A DNA stretch of 64,000 bases from JAVJUV01 sp047314965 (GTDB taxonomy: Bacteria; Pseudomonadota; Alphaproteobacteria; Rhodobacterales; Rhodobacteraceae), in assembly GCF_047314965.1 (NCBI RefSeq), contig NZ_JBLBVK010000051.1:1-64000 (forward strand), given 5' to 3'. How positions within the stretch are numbered: position 1 is the first letter of the stretch; every line of letters begins with the position of its first letter. Under the pieces are notes generated by a model. That model was not told where the DNA came from and searched no databases. It saw nothing but the letters and a program-made list of their open reading frames with translations. Below, piece by piece: positions 26,545 through 34,087 of the stretch. Position numbers and translations under genes: made by a program.

Positions 26545-27937
26545 TGGTCGCCTCCCTGGCGGGCAAATCGTCCACGCCGCCGATCATGTAGAAATCGGAT
26601 TCATCACGGTATCGGAACTCGCCCGAGAGGATACGGCGGCAACTGGTGAGGGTTTCTTCGAGAGGCACGAAGCGCCCCTTGTTTCCGGTCATGGCCTCGG
26701 TGGAGAAGAAAGGCTGCGTCAGGAAGCGCTCAAGCTGCCGCGCCTGCCGGACGGTGGCCCGGTCTTTCTCCGAAAGTTCCTCGAAGCCCAGCATCGCGAT
26801 TATGTCTTTCAGGTCTTCGTATTCGGACAGCGTATTGCGCACGTCGCGGGCCACCCGGTAGTGCTGTTCGCTGACTGCGCCGGGTGTCAGTAGCCTGGAA
26901 AACGAACGCAGCGGATCGATCGCGGGATAGAGTCCTTCTGATGCCTTCTTGCGCGACAGGACGATCGACGCGGAAAGGTGAGCGAAGGTATGCGTGGCTG
27001 CCGGATCGGTCAGGTCGTCGGCCGGGACGTAGACCGCCTGGATCGAGGTCATCGCTCCCTGCTCGGTCGAGCAGATGCGCTCCTCCAGATCGGCAAGCTC
27101 CGTACCCAGTGTCGGCTGGTAGCCGACCCTGCTGGGTATTCTTCCCAGCAGGCCGGAAACCTCGGCGCCCGCCTGCACGAAGCGGAAGATGTTGTCGATC
27201 AGGACCAGAACATCGCGCCGCCGTTCGTCCCGGAAGTACTCGGCCATGGTCAGCGCAGCATGCCCCACGCGAAAACGCACGCCGGGGCTCTCGTTCATCT
27301 GGCCGAAGACCATGACGGTGTTTTCAAGAACCCCTGCATCGCGCATTTCGCGGTAAAGTTCCTCGGCCTCGCGGCATCGCTCGCCGATCCCGCAAAACAG
27401 GCTCACCCCATGGTATTCGGCCACCATGTTGTGGATCATTTCAGTGATCAGCACGGTCTTTCCAACACCGGCGCCGCCGAACAGCCCGGCTTTGTCGCCG
27501 CGCTCGATCGGGCTGAGCAGATCGATGGCCTTGATGCCGGTCTCGAACAGCGCGCTTTCGACCCGGCGGCGCGACAGAGGCACCGGATCGCGCAGAATGG
27601 GCTTGCGGCGCATGTCATCCAACAACTCGCCCCCGTCGATGGGATCGCCGAAGAGGTTGAACATGCGTCCCAGAAGCGCATCGCCAACGGGAACGGTGAT
27701 CGCCTGGCCCGTGTCCCGCACGGCAAGCCCCAGCCGCAGATCGGGCGTAGGATTCAGCACCAGCCCGCGAACCGTATCACTCGATGGCAGCGATGCGACC
27801 TCGATCGAGATTTCCGGTTCCGAAAGTGTCAGGAGCCGTGAAGAGATCGACGGAAGCCGCCCCTCCGGAAACCGGATATCGACGATGCCACCTTCGATCG
27901 AAACGATGTGGCCGATATCGGTGTCGCGGTGCTCCAT
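26534..27937 (-). CDS. atpD: N-ATPase beta subunit
   Basis: The 467-residue catalytic F1 subunit. Walker A GGAGVGKT is at 154-161. GIGERCREAEEL holds the catalytic Glu, and VLVLIDNIFRFVQAG is the Walker B strand. A DELSEED-like loop reads ELSEKD. First gene of the operon; GGAGGAGAG precedes ATG 27937. The order atpD-C-Q-R-B-E-F-A-G is diagnostic of the laterally spread N-ATPase and differs from the housekeeping atpIBEF/HAGDC arrangement, so the host presumably has another ATP synthase. Confidence 0.95.
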   Translation of the reverse strand: MEHRDTDIGHIVSIEGGIVDIRFPEGRLPSISSRLLTLSEPEISIEVASLPSSDTVRGLVLNPTPDLRLGLAVRDTGQAITVPVGDALLGRMFNLFGDPIDGGELLDDMRRKPILRDPVPLSRRRVESALFETGIKAIDLLSPIERGDKAGLFGGAGVGKTVLITEMIHNMVAEYHGVSLFCGIGERCREAEELYREMRDAGVLENTVMVFGQMNESPGVRFRVGHAALTMAEYFRDERRRDVLVLIDNIFRFVQAGAEVSGLLGRIPSRVGYQPTLGTELADLEERICSTEQGAMTSIQAVYVPADDLTDPAATHTFAHLSASIVLSRKKASEGLYPAIDPLRSFSRLLTPGAVSEQHYRVARDVRNTLSEYEDLKDIIAMLGFEELSEKDRATVRQARQLERFLTQPFFSTEAMTGNKGRFVPLEETLTSCRRILSGEFRYRDESDFYMIGGVDDLPAREATNAA

Positions 27938-27984
27938 ATCGAAGCTCTCCTCCCTCCCGGTTCCGAGGCTTGCCCACTCGCGCA

Positions 27985-28018
27985 ATGCGCACATGCGCAA
28001 CTTGAACCGAGATGCGCA
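27985..28018. repeat. Three ATGCGCA repeats in the atpD leader
   Basis: ATGCGCA occurs at 27985, 27993 and 28012, each containing the palindrome TGCGCA. They lie 48-81 bases before the atpD start. Function unknown. Confidence 0.4.
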
Positions 28019-28054
28019 TCGTTACATTCTAGGGTCTCGATGCATCCACTTGCT

Positions 28055-28068
28055 TTAATTCAGGTCAA
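28055..28068. promoter_or_regulatory. FNR/FixK-like box 1 in the atpD-phasin divergent region
   Basis: TTAATTCAGGTCAA, complement TTGACCTGAATTAA: one half site perfect, the other with one change. It is part of a longer shared motif TGCTTTAAT-N4-GTCAA (28051-28068). Confidence 0.45.
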
Positions 28069-28157
28069 ATGGGTCGCCTCGTGCCGAACGGGCATCGGAA
28101 GTCTCCGGACCCTCCCTCGGGCAGCATCGATGAATGCTTGGGTGGTGGTTCCGAAAC

Positions 28158-28171
28158 TTGACCGAGATTAA
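28158..28171. promoter_or_regulatory. FNR/FixK-like box 2 in the atpD-phasin divergent region
   Basis: TTGACCGAGATTAA; extended to 28175 it is the inverted copy of the TGCTTTAAT-N4-GTCAA motif. It lies about 64 bases before the phasin ATG. Confidence 0.45.
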
Positions 28172-28190
28172 AGCAGCACGACGCAATACC

Positions 28191-28207
28191 TGCTTTAATT
28201 ACGTCAA
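28191..28207. promoter_or_regulatory. Third copy of the TGCTTTAAT...GTCAA motif
   Basis: TGCTTTAATTACGTCAA repeats the motif of 28051-28068 but with a spacer one base shorter. It sits 27 bases before the phasin start. Confidence 0.4.
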
Positions 28208-28234
28208 TTCGAAACAGAAAATGGGAGAGTCGGG

Positions 28235-28666
28235 ATGGCAAGAGAGTCAAATACCGCTTTGGGCGAAATCATGGAGCAGGTGCGCGGCATGTACGCGGCT
28301 AATCCGATGATTGCGCCTCAGATGGAACAGTTCTGGAAGGCGCAGGAAAACATCCTAGACGCCACCGAATCCTTTTCAAAGGCGTGGTTTGAGCGTCGCC
28401 ACGAAGCCGCGAGATCGGCCCTCGACATCGTGCGCACGGTGAACGGGAACGGCACGGATGGGGCGGCATCGATGCGATCGATCCTGGCTTGGCAGCAGGA
28501 ATCCTTCCAGAGGCTGGCAGAGGATATGCAGGAGCTTGCCGATCTCTACTCCAATTGCGCCAGCCAGTTTGCGAATGCCGAGGCAGAGGCCAGCAAGGAA
28601 GGCATCAAGGAAGTCGAGAAACGCGTGAAGTCGGCGGCCAAGGCGAAGCATGCAACACCGGTGTGA
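28235..28666 (+). CDS. Phasin-family protein
   Basis: A small helical protein of 143 residues without signal peptide or membrane segment. It is rich in amphipathic helix (MEQVRGMYAANPMIAPQMEQ, WFERRHEAARSALDIV) and ends in a Lys/Ala-rich tail (KRVKSAAKAKHATPV). This is the look of phasins, which coat PHA granules, and PhaC is encoded 7 kb away. GGGAGAG precedes ATG 28235. It is divergent from atpD with a 297-base shared regulatory region that holds three copies of a FNR-like motif. Confidence 0.72.
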   Translation: MARESNTALGEIMEQVRGMYAANPMIAPQMEQFWKAQENILDATESFSKAWFERRHEAARSALDIVRTVNGNGTDGAASMRSILAWQQESFQRLAEDMQELADLYSNCASQFANAEAEASKEGIKEVEKRVKSAAKAKHATPV

Positions 28667-28860
28667 GCGCCGCCAACTTATTGCGTAGCCCAACAAGCGC
28701 TTGAAGCGTTTGCTTCTGTGCACCCTGCTTGGCTGTTTCTGTGGTCGGGGGCGTAGGATCGTCCCCGACTGAAACACGTCCTGCGAATGGCTCGCCATGC
28801 CAGCGATATTTGCGTACAGAATGGCCTCGGGCCAATGAAGTGTCGCTGGAGGAGCGTGGA

Positions 28861-29637
28861 ATGGATCTGAACCTGAACGGGAGCCGTGTCATCGTTACCG
28901 CGGGCGCAGCGGGTATCGGCCTGGAAGTGGCACGGGCTTTTGTCGAGGAAGGCGCGCGTGTCTGGATCTGCGATATGGATGCCGCTGCGGTCTCTGCGCT
29001 TGCGGCTTCCGACCCGAATATCAGGGCCGAGGTTTGTGATGTGACCGATCGGCGGGCCGTCGCCGCGTTCTTTTCGAAGGCCACGGACGAGATGGGCGGA
29101 CTGGACTGCCTGGTGAACAACGCCGGCATCGCCGGTGCGACCGCCCGGATCGAAGACACTGCCCCCGAGGATTGGGACCGCTGCCTGGAAGTCTGCCTGA
29201 CCGGCCAGTACAACTTTGCCCGCCTCGCCGCGCCGTTGCTGCGCAAGAGCGACAACGGCTCGATGATCAACTTTTCCTCCGCCGCCGGAAAACTTGGCTT
29301 CGCGATGCGATCTGCCTATGCGGCTGCGAAATGGGGCGTGATCGGTCTGACAAAGTCGCTGGCCATCGAATTGGGCGAAGACGGCGTGCGGGTGAATGCG
29401 ATTCTGCCCGGCATCGTTGCCGGTGACCGCCAGCGCCGGGTTCTTGAGGCAAAGGCGCAACGTCTGGGCCGGACCTTCTCCGAGACAGAGGCCGCGGCAT
29501 TCTCCTACACATCCATCCGCGAGTACGTGACGGCGCGGCAATTGGCCGACCAGGTGCTTTTCCTGGCCAGCCCCCGGGGTCGCACGATCTCGGGACAGGC
29601 CATCGCGGTCGACGGCGACACCAAGATGCTTGCCTGA
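28861..29637 (+). CDS. SDR-family oxidoreductase
   Basis: Short-chain dehydrogenase of 258 residues with TAGAAGIG (NAD(P) binding, 13-20), NNAG near 87, catalytic Ser in NFSSAAGK and YAAAKWGV. ATG 28861 follows GGAGGAG. It is 49 bases before a VOC-family gene and probably co-transcribed with it. The substrate cannot be told from sequence; a role in 3-hydroxyacyl or sugar metabolism is possible but unsupported. Confidence 0.85.
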   Translation: MDLNLNGSRVIVTAGAAGIGLEVARAFVEEGARVWICDMDAAAVSALAASDPNIRAEVCDVTDRRAVAAFFSKATDEMGGLDCLVNNAGIAGATARIEDTAPEDWDRCLEVCLTGQYNFARLAAPLLRKSDNGSMINFSSAAGKLGFAMRSAYAAAKWGVIGLTKSLAIELGEDGVRVNAILPGIVAGDRQRRVLEAKAQRLGRTFSETEAAAFSYTSIREYVTARQLADQVLFLASPRGRTISGQAIAVDGDTKMLA

Positions 29638-29685
29638 CTGGCAGTCACTGAACGGGCCCAAAGGGCTGACAAGGGCAAAATCGAC

Positions 29686-30102
29686 ATGAAGCTCGAATTT
29701 CACCACATCAACTTCGTCTCGAAGGATGTCGATCGGATGCACGATTTCTACACGAATGTGCTGGGACTCGACGATGTTCCGCAGGAGAATTTCCCACGGA
29801 CCGAGGAAACCGCCGAGGGCGGATACTCAGGCAAGATCCGCTTTGCCACCGAGGGCAAGATGCAGATGCATCTGGCCGAGCGGGATATCGGGGTCGCTTT
29901 CCGCAATGGTCAGGTGATCAACCCGGTGGATCGCGGGCATATCGCGTTCCGCACCGATGACATCGCGGCATTCCTCAAGCTCCTCGACGACCACGGCATC
30001 CCGTATTCGGATTACGGGACCGCGTTCGCCAAATCCTGGCACCAGGTCTTCTTCATGGACCCCGAAGGCAACATCATCGAGGTCCACCAGCAAGTGGATT
30101 GA
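29686..30102 (+). CDS. VOC-family (glyoxalase/dioxygenase fold) protein
   Basis: A 138-residue vicinal-oxygen-chelate protein with two beta-alpha-beta-beta-beta repeats. It opens with FHHINFVSKDVDRMHDFYTN and closes with FFMDPEGNIIEVHQ. The first-strand His and the last-strand Glu of the metal site are present. Glyoxalase I, lyases and dioxygenases share this fold, so the reaction is undetermined. It is convergent with ppsA, 15 bases away. Confidence 0.82.
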   Translation: MKLEFHHINFVSKDVDRMHDFYTNVLGLDDVPQENFPRTEETAEGGYSGKIRFATEGKMQMHLAERDIGVAFRNGQVINPVDRGHIAFRTDDIAAFLKLLDDHGIPYSDYGTAFAKSWHQVFFMDPEGNIIEVHQQVD

Positions 30103-30117
30103 AACCGCGGTTTGGCG

Positions 30118-32502
30118 TCAGTCCTTCTCTGCCGCGGCCACATGCTGTTTCACTGCAAGGAAACTGTCCGGAGTGACGGAGATCGAGTCGATCCCGGCCG
30201 AGACCAGTACACGGGCGAAATCGGGATAGTTCGACGGCGCCTGTCCGCACAATCCGATCTTGGCACCAGACGCATGCGCCTTTTCGATCGCCGTCTTGAT
30301 CATCCAGACCACCGCGGGATCGCGCTCGTTGAACAGCGATGACAGCCGATCGCTGTCGCGGTCGATCCCGAGGGTCAGCTGGGTCAGATCGTTCGAGCCG
30401 ATGGAGAACCCGTCGAACCTCTTTGCGAACTCCTCGGCAAGGATCACATTCGATGGAACTTCGCACATCACATAAACCTCGAGACCGTTCTCTCCGCGTT
30501 TCAGGCCCTCTCCGGCCATGACGGCAAGAACGCGGTCGGCTTCTTCGGGGGTCCGGCAGAAAGGCACCATCACCCGGACGTTCCGGAACCCCATCTCCTC
30601 GCGCAGACGGCGGATCGCCTGGCATTCAAGTTTGAACCCATCGCTGTAGGCCAGATCGTAATATCTCGACGCGCCGCGCCATCCGATCATCGGGTTCTCT
30701 TCGTTGGGCTCGAAGCCTTCTCCGCCGATCAGATCGGCATACTCGTTCGTCTTGAAGTCGCTCAGGCGCAGGATCATCGGGTGCGGGTGACACACGGCAG
30801 CTATTCGCGACAGTCCCCGGCACAGCTTGTCGACGAAATACTCCTTCTTGTCGGGATATCCCGCAGTCAGGTCCTTGATCCGGGCTTTCACGTCCTCATC
30901 CCGCAGTTCGTCCAGATGGATCAGCGCTTCGGGGTGAATCCGGATGGTGTTCGAGATCACGAACTCCATCCTTGCCAGCCCAACTCCATCGCTGGGCAGT
31001 CGCCACCAACGCGACGCGGTCGAGGGATTGGCGAGGTTCAGCATGACCTTGGTGCGGGTCTCGGGCACGTGTTCCAGGTCGAGATCCTCGACCGTATACT
31101 CGCCGATCCCTTCATAGACGAAACCCTCGTCGCCTTCGGCGCAGCAGACCGTGATCTCCTGCTGGTCATGCAGGATATGCGTGGCATTTCCGCAGCCGAC
31201 AATCGCGGGAACACCAAGTTCACGGCTGACGATGGCGGCATGGCTGGTCCTTCCGCCGTGGTCGGTAACGATGGCAGAGGCGCGCTTCATGACCGGCACC
31301 CAGTCGGGGTCCGTCGTCGACGTGACAAGGACAGCCCCATCGATGAACCGGTCGATATCCGCAGCGCTTTCGATCAGGCAAACCGTTCCGGTCGCGATCT
31401 GCTCGCCCACGCTGAGACCCGTGGTCAGCTTCCTGCCATGGGTGCCGATCGAAAAGCTCCTGAGTGCCGCGCCGCGCAAATGCGATTGGACGGTTTCCGG
31501 GCGCGCCTGGACGATGAAGAGATCACCCGTTTCCCCATCCTTCGCCCACTCCATATCCATCGGAAGGCCGTAGTGCCGCTCGATCAGCGCGGCCTGTCGT
31601 GCCAGTTCCATCACCTCGTCATCGGACAGCACGAAGCTTTCCCGCTCGGCCCGCGACGTCGGAACGTTCCTGACCGGCGCAGCGTCGGAAGCACCGCCAT
31701 AGATCATCTTCTTCTCTTTCGCGCCCAGCTTGCGCTCCAGGATCGGACGCAGGGTCTTGTCGTCGAGGAACGGCTTGTAGACCTGAAACTCGTCCGGGGT
31801 AACGGCGCCCTGCACCACGTTCTCACCCAAGCCCCAGGCCGCATTGATCAGCACGACCTTGTCGAAGCCGGACTCGGTGTCGATCGAGAACATGACGCCG
31901 GAGCCACCGATATCGGAACGCACCATCTGCTGAACGCCCACCGACAGCGCAACGTCGAGGTGATCAAAACCCTTGGCGTTTCGATAGCTGATCGCCCGGT
32001 CGGTAAAGAGCGAGGCATAGCAATCTCGGCACGCTTTCAGCAGCGCGTCTTCGCCGACGATGTTCAGGAATGTTTCCTGCTGACCGGCAAAGCTGGCATC
32101 GGGCAAATCCTCTGCCGTTGCGCTGGACCGGACCGCAACCGACAGCGCATCCTTGCCTGCCCTGCGCGACAGCTCCCGGTAGGCATTCCGGATTTCTTCG
32201 GCGGTCTCCGAGGGCCAGTCGCCCGAGGCAATCGCTGTCCTGATCCTGTCGCCGGACTGTTGCAGGCTGATCTTCCCGGAATCGAGATCCTTCATCGTCT
32301 TTGCGATCAGGTCCCCCAGCCCGTTCGCCTCGATGAAGCGCCGGAAAGCGCTGGCGGTGGTCGCAAAGCCGGGCGGAACCGAGATGCCCAGCTGGTTCAG
32401 TTCCTGGACCATCTCCCCCAGAGACGAGTTCTTTCCGCCTACCAGGGCGACGTCACCACGACGCAAGTTCTCGAAAAAGATCACTTCACCGACACTGGCC
32501 AT
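30118..32502 (-). CDS. ppsA: Phosphoenolpyruvate synthase
   Basis: A 794-residue enzyme (usual length about 790) that makes PEP from pyruvate and ATP for gluconeogenesis. It has an N-terminal ATP-grasp domain (VALVGGKNSSLGEM, VAVRSSATAEDLPDASFAGQ). A central swivelling domain carries the phospho-histidine motif GGRTSHAAIVSRELG. The C-terminal PEP-binding barrel ends with GLCGQAPSNYP. ATG 32502 begins the conserved MASVGEVIFFENL. A FNR-like box lies upstream at 32566-32579. Confidence 0.95.
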   Translation of the reverse strand: MASVGEVIFFENLRRGDVALVGGKNSSLGEMVQELNQLGISVPPGFATTASAFRRFIEANGLGDLIAKTMKDLDSGKISLQQSGDRIRTAIASGDWPSETAEEIRNAYRELSRRAGKDALSVAVRSSATAEDLPDASFAGQQETFLNIVGEDALLKACRDCYASLFTDRAISYRNAKGFDHLDVALSVGVQQMVRSDIGGSGVMFSIDTESGFDKVVLINAAWGLGENVVQGAVTPDEFQVYKPFLDDKTLRPILERKLGAKEKKMIYGGASDAAPVRNVPTSRAERESFVLSDDEVMELARQAALIERHYGLPMDMEWAKDGETGDLFIVQARPETVQSHLRGAALRSFSIGTHGRKLTTGLSVGEQIATGTVCLIESAADIDRFIDGAVLVTSTTDPDWVPVMKRASAIVTDHGGRTSHAAIVSRELGVPAIVGCGNATHILHDQQEITVCCAEGDEGFVYEGIGEYTVEDLDLEHVPETRTKVMLNLANPSTASRWWRLPSDGVGLARMEFVISNTIRIHPEALIHLDELRDEDVKARIKDLTAGYPDKKEYFVDKLCRGLSRIAAVCHPHPMILRLSDFKTNEYADLIGGEGFEPNEENPMIGWRGASRYYDLAYSDGFKLECQAIRRLREEMGFRNVRVMVPFCRTPEEADRVLAVMAGEGLKRGENGLEVYVMCEVPSNVILAEEFAKRFDGFSIGSNDLTQLTLGIDRDSDRLSSLFNERDPAVVWMIKTAIEKAHASGAKIGLCGQAPSNYPDFARVLVSAGIDSISVTPDSFLAVKQHVAAAEKD

Positions 32503-32565
32503 GCTGTGGCTCCTCGTTCCCAAATTGATTTCCAGCGCAGCCTAGCCAAGGCAGCGCGTTCTTCG

Positions 32566-32579
32566 TTGATTTCGGTCAA
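32566..32579. promoter_or_regulatory. FNR/FixK-like box upstream of ppsA
   Basis: TTGATTTCGGTCAA has perfect TTGA and TCAA half sites with 6-base spacing, 64 bases before the ppsA ATG and 63 bases before the divergent small gene. Confidence 0.5.
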
Positions 32580-32641
32580 GGCGCGGAGGGGAGCTCCGGA
32601 ACAGGATGATTCCGAATTACGGATCCCGGATGGAGTTACTC

Positions 32642-32992
32642 ATGGATCAAAAGCTTGCAGAACTAGCGCAAGAGGTGGAAGCGGCTCTGGAACTTGGCGA
32701 CGAATTGACGGAGCGCTCCAGAACGGCGCTGAAAGATGCGGGCTGCACGCTGAGCCCCGAGTGCGATATTGAGTCGACGGACGCTGCGCTTGACGCGATC
32801 CGCCAGGTTCTGCCCGGCTGGAGCGTGAACATGAAAGGGACGGCAAGCCAACCCAATGGCCATTGGGTCTGCAGTCTGAGGCAATCGGATATCCGGGACA
32901 ACGACCCGTATGTCGGCACCGGAAACGGGCCGACGCTGTCCCATGCCCTGCTCGCCGCCTTGCTGAAAGCGCTCGCACAATCCCGAAGATGA
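32642..32992 (+). CDS. Hypothetical protein
   Basis: A 116-residue acidic, probably cytosolic protein with two Cys (near 35-42), no signal peptide and no membrane segment. The front is helical (LAELAQEVEAALELGDEL) and the second half ends with SHALLAALLKALAQSRR. I do not recognise a family. ATG 32642 has GGAG 7 bases upstream; in-frame ATGs at 32606 and 32630 are alternatives. It is divergent from ppsA and shares its upstream region with the FNR-like box. Confidence 0.6.
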   Translation: MDQKLAELAQEVEAALELGDELTERSRTALKDAGCTLSPECDIESTDAALDAIRQVLPGWSVNMKGTASQPNGHWVCSLRQSDIRDNDPYVGTGNGPTLSHALLAALLKALAQSRR

Positions 32993-33077
32993 ACGACACA
33001 CCTTGCGCCAGTTTCCGCTCTGAGTAACGCTAGGTCGAGACGGAGATATCTCTACGCCGCGACAGACGGGGGCTGGC

Positions 33078-33896
33078 ATGAAGGTGATGACGCGAGAGAG
33101 CTTCGATCCCTGCGAAGCGGCTGAAGAGTTGCTTGACGGAGTCGGTGCGCTGGTCCTCAAGGATGTTTTCGAAAAGGCAAGGATCGCCAGGATCCACGAA
33201 AGGATTGTCGCCGCGACGGACGCCGTGACCGAAACGGGATCGCATTTCAATCAGAGCGGTGCGGACGCGCTTTTGCAACGCCGTGTCTGGTTCCGGGATC
33301 TTGTCGCTCTTGACCACGACATCGCGCATCTGGTCGAGGATCCGATGATCTTCGAAGCAATGCAGGCCTTTCTTGGTTCGGAATTCGTGATGGGCAGCCT
33401 TTGCGCTTCGCGCATCATGCCTGGCTTTGGCGGACAGGAGCCGCATATCGACTATCCCTATTGGGATTTCTACCGGTCCCAGACCTTTCCGATGCGGACC
33501 AATGCAAGCTTTCCGCTGAACGCCCAGGCGGTGGTGCTGATAGACCCGTTCACGGAAGAAAACGGCGCCACGGCGCTGGCTCCGGGATCGCAAAAAACGC
33601 TGCGCTATCCGGACGAGGCCGACGACTTCTTCGGGAACTGTATCCGGCTGACGGGCGAGCCCGGCGATGTCGTTCTGTTCTTCGGGGCAGCCTGGCACTG
33701 CGCGATGCCGAACAACAGCGATGCCGGGCGCATCGGGCTTCTGGTCGAGTTTCTGCCCAAGTTCGTGAAACCGATCGAGGACATGCTGACCGGACTCGAT
33801 CCCACGTTCCTGGAAACCGCCTCGCCCGAGATGCGCCAGCTTCTTGGCTTTCGCTATCCCTGGCCCTCGACGCCACCCGAGCCACCGATCGCCTGA
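33078..33896 (+). CDS. Phytanoyl-CoA dioxygenase (PhyH) family protein
   Basis: A 272-residue Fe(II)/2-oxoglutarate-dependent oxygenase. The facial triad is visible: His and Asp in PHIDYPYW, the distal His in AAWHCAMPNNS, and the 2-oxoglutarate-binding Arg in AGRIGLL. Members hydroxylate very different substrates, so the target is unknown. Its position before the creatinase gene suggests a small osmolyte or N-methyl compound; that is inference. The ectoine hydroxylase signature is absent. Confidence 0.82.
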   Translation: MKVMTRESFDPCEAAEELLDGVGALVLKDVFEKARIARIHERIVAATDAVTETGSHFNQSGADALLQRRVWFRDLVALDHDIAHLVEDPMIFEAMQAFLGSEFVMGSLCASRIMPGFGGQEPHIDYPYWDFYRSQTFPMRTNASFPLNAQAVVLIDPFTEENGATALAPGSQKTLRYPDEADDFFGNCIRLTGEPGDVVLFFGAAWHCAMPNNSDAGRIGLLVEFLPKFVKPIEDMLTGLDPTFLETASPEMRQLLGFRYPWPSTPPEPPIA

Positions 33897-34087
33897 CGCG
33901 AAATCCTCTTGTCCGAAAGCCGGTTCTGGTGCATTGGCGAAATCGGGCCGGCGATGGCGTCGCCAACGCGGATTTCGCGTCGCCCCGAAGTGAACTGTCC
34001 TGAACGCCGGGATGAATTCTGATCGCTGTCACGGCGCAGGATGGACCCGGCGCAACGTGGCAGACGACTTCGAAATGGAGCGTTCCG

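Noticed and set aside
21210..27937. Housekeeping F1Fo ATP synthase
   Set aside because: Gene order, the missing delta gene, the presence of atpQ/atpR and the Na+-type c subunit indicate an N-ATPase.
30781..32772. A 663-codon open frame on the plus strand, opposite PEP synthase
   Set aside because: It is antisense to a gene with unmistakable PEP synthase motifs. Long antisense frames are common in high-GC DNA, and its product is low-complexity with no recognisable domain.
33078..33896. Ectoine hydroxylase (EctD), given the nearby eut genes
   Set aside because: The protein is PhyH-family, but the EctD signature around the iron-binding His-x-Asp is missing and no ectABC genes are present.
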